From an uncultured Lachnospiraceae bacterium (lineage in GTDB: Bacteria; Bacillota; Clostridia; Lachnospirales; Lachnospiraceae), in NCBI GenBank assembly GCA_910579505.1, contig CAJTTZ010000017.1:1-40916 (forward strand): 40,916 nucleotides of DNA. Direction: 5' to 3'. The notes below the pieces were generated by a model. The model made no database searches and was not told where the DNA came from. It was given only the letters and a program-made list of their open reading frames with translations. The translations under genes were made by a program, and so were the position numbers. The stretch's first letter is position 1. Each line of letters starts with the position of its first letter. Positions 40,106 to 40,916 of this stretch are shown piece by piece.

Positions 40106-40916
40106 TTTATCAAGTCTCCCAGATCATTAATATACCACTGTTCAGCACCACCGATATAGTGACTACCAAAAACATTTTGTGCCGCAACTCTTCCAGTTAT
40201 CATTGTTGTACCCTCCTTAACCTGAAACTGCTGAATACTCGTCATGCTATTCCATTCATACGGCAATGCCAAATTCTGTCTGTTAATCAACGGCGTGAAT
40301 GTTTCAAATAAGTACCTTCCTTCCGCCTCAGCTTTTCCACCATAGAATCTCATACCAAATGTGTCTTTTCCCGCAATTTTAAGTTGTATCGTTTCTACAT
40401 CAAAAGATTCCAACACTTGTTTTCGATATTTTCTTGGTACCCCTTTTAGTTTTAAATACTCCGAAGCTTGTTTCACTCCTTTATATGGATCTAATACTAT
40501 ACCCACATCGTTTCCGCGCCCAACAACACTCCCCCTGAGCACCTCCACAGCCTTCCCGGCTCCATAGAACCCTGCACTGCCAAGACCGCCTACTACCGCC
40601 CCTGTCAGCACATCCCTCACGAAACCGCCGAGGCTGAATCCGCTTTCTCCTGTCTGGCTACGTCCTGCTCCGCCGTGGGCTCTTCCATTTCGGTATCCTC
40701 TTCCATTCCCCAGTCCGCCGGACAAGTCGAAAGGATCGTTCGCGCCACACATACCCTTCGGGTCTCGTCCCGTCTTTGTGACTTCTGGAACGATGGCTTC
40801 ATTCGGAGTTTTCCCAAAGAGCCTGCTCCCTGCCACTCCATAAGGTCCGAAACTGTTAGTAATATTCTCAACCCCCGACATCACCGCGCCGGTTCTGGCA
40901 CCTCTGAGGAAGGCGT
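40096..40916 (-). CDS. Polymorphic toxin C-terminal region (runs off right edge)
   Basis: The frame is open to the window end, giving 272 visible residues. The first ~135 residues are the Gly-rich pre-toxin region (AFLRGARTGAVMSG, GSRLFGKTPNEAI, DPKGMCGANDPFDLSGG, RDVLTGAVVGGLGSAGFYG). After GSVVGRG the C-terminal toxin domain begins. It contains TFGMRFYGGKAEAEGRYLF, INRQNLALPYEW, QQFQVKEGTTMITGRVAAQ and YIGGAEQWYI. This order (Arg, Gly, R..LP, strand with V..G, then GG..Q at the end) resembles the TNT NAD+ glycohydrolase fold, but I cannot confirm it. Secretion signals would be outside the window. Confidence 0.75.
   Translation of the reverse strand, partial: AFLRGARTGAVMSGVENITNSFGPYGVAGSRLFGKTPNEAIVPEVTKTGRDPKGMCGANDPFDLSGGLGNGRGYRNGRAHGGAGRSQTGESGFSLGGFVRDVLTGAVVGGLGSAGFYGAGKAVEVLRGSVVGRGNDVGIVLDPYKGVKQASEYLKLKGVPRKYRKQVLESFDVETIQLKIAGKDTFGMRFYGGKAEAEGRYLFETFTPLINRQNLALPYEWNSMTSIQQFQVKEGTTMITGRVAAQNVFGSHYIGGAEQWYINDLGDLIKCH
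40515..40916. repeat. 402-bp direct repeat, right copy
   Basis: Gap-free match to 39019-39420. It reaches the window edge exactly, so the true repeat may be longer to the right. Confidence 0.92.

Noticed and set aside
1..40916. tRNA or rRNA genes
   Set aside because: No cloverleaf with a GGTTCGAATCC-like T arm or conserved rRNA segment was found on reading either strand.

Overview
The window reads as a chromosomal segment from a Clostridia-type Bacillota, most likely Lachnospiraceae. The signs are AGGAGG-type ribosome sites, TTGACA/TATAAT promoters, an Ala/Asp-rich sugar-binding lipoprotein, a four-cysteine small protein of the DUF6171 kind, an aldo/keto reductase with two ferredoxin-type clusters and an oleate hydratase. 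All protein assignments come from reading motifs; no database search was run.

Layout. 1-249 is the 5' end of an IS30-type transposase running off the left edge. 408-2479 is a two-gene signalling operon (FIST sensor, then a soluble chemotaxis-type signalling protein), convergent with a GGDEF / degenerate EAL / LamG-fold protein (2534-4504). 4628-11060 is an arabino-oligosaccharide region: GH43, GH51 and DUF6171, then a separately promoted ABC importer (binding lipoprotein and two permeases, no ATPase). 11235-21570 is mostly housekeeping and transport: C26 amidotransferase-like hydrolase, DUF2974 hydrolase, nucleoid-associated protein, AGCS symporter, MATE exporter, aldo/keto reductase, ZIP transporter, MmcQ/YjbR and a type I glutamine synthetase. 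A 133-bp imperfect palindrome lies between the reductase and ZIP genes.

21694-27530 looks AT-richer by eye and accessory: a broken DUF3788 remnant, an orphan membrane ORF, a HigB / HigA-ImmA toxin-antitoxin operon with its own promoter and palindromic operator, YdeI, an ORF6N-PLD protein, two HAD proteins and a uracil-DNA-glycosylase-like protein. 27691-34423 returns to conserved genes: oleate hydratase with an unusual N-terminal membrane anchor, TetR and TfoX-N genes, and an operon of RlmD-type methyltransferase, D,D-carboxypeptidase and aromatic-acid-exporter-like protein.

The right end (34590-40916, all minus strand) is the most unusual part. It holds two small unknown genes and a large STAND-type P-loop NTPase ending in tandem TPR units that repeat with an exact 105-bp period at DNA level. 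Beyond it are polymorphic-toxin cassettes: a toxin gene entering from the right edge with its overlapping immunity gene, then a displaced second toxin cassette sharing a 402-bp direct repeat with the first. The displaced toxin is frameshifted, but the corrected reading frame ends 10 bp before its candidate immunity gene. Together this resembles a conflict island: an NTPase that may be an antiviral or stress sensor beside recombining toxin/immunity modules.
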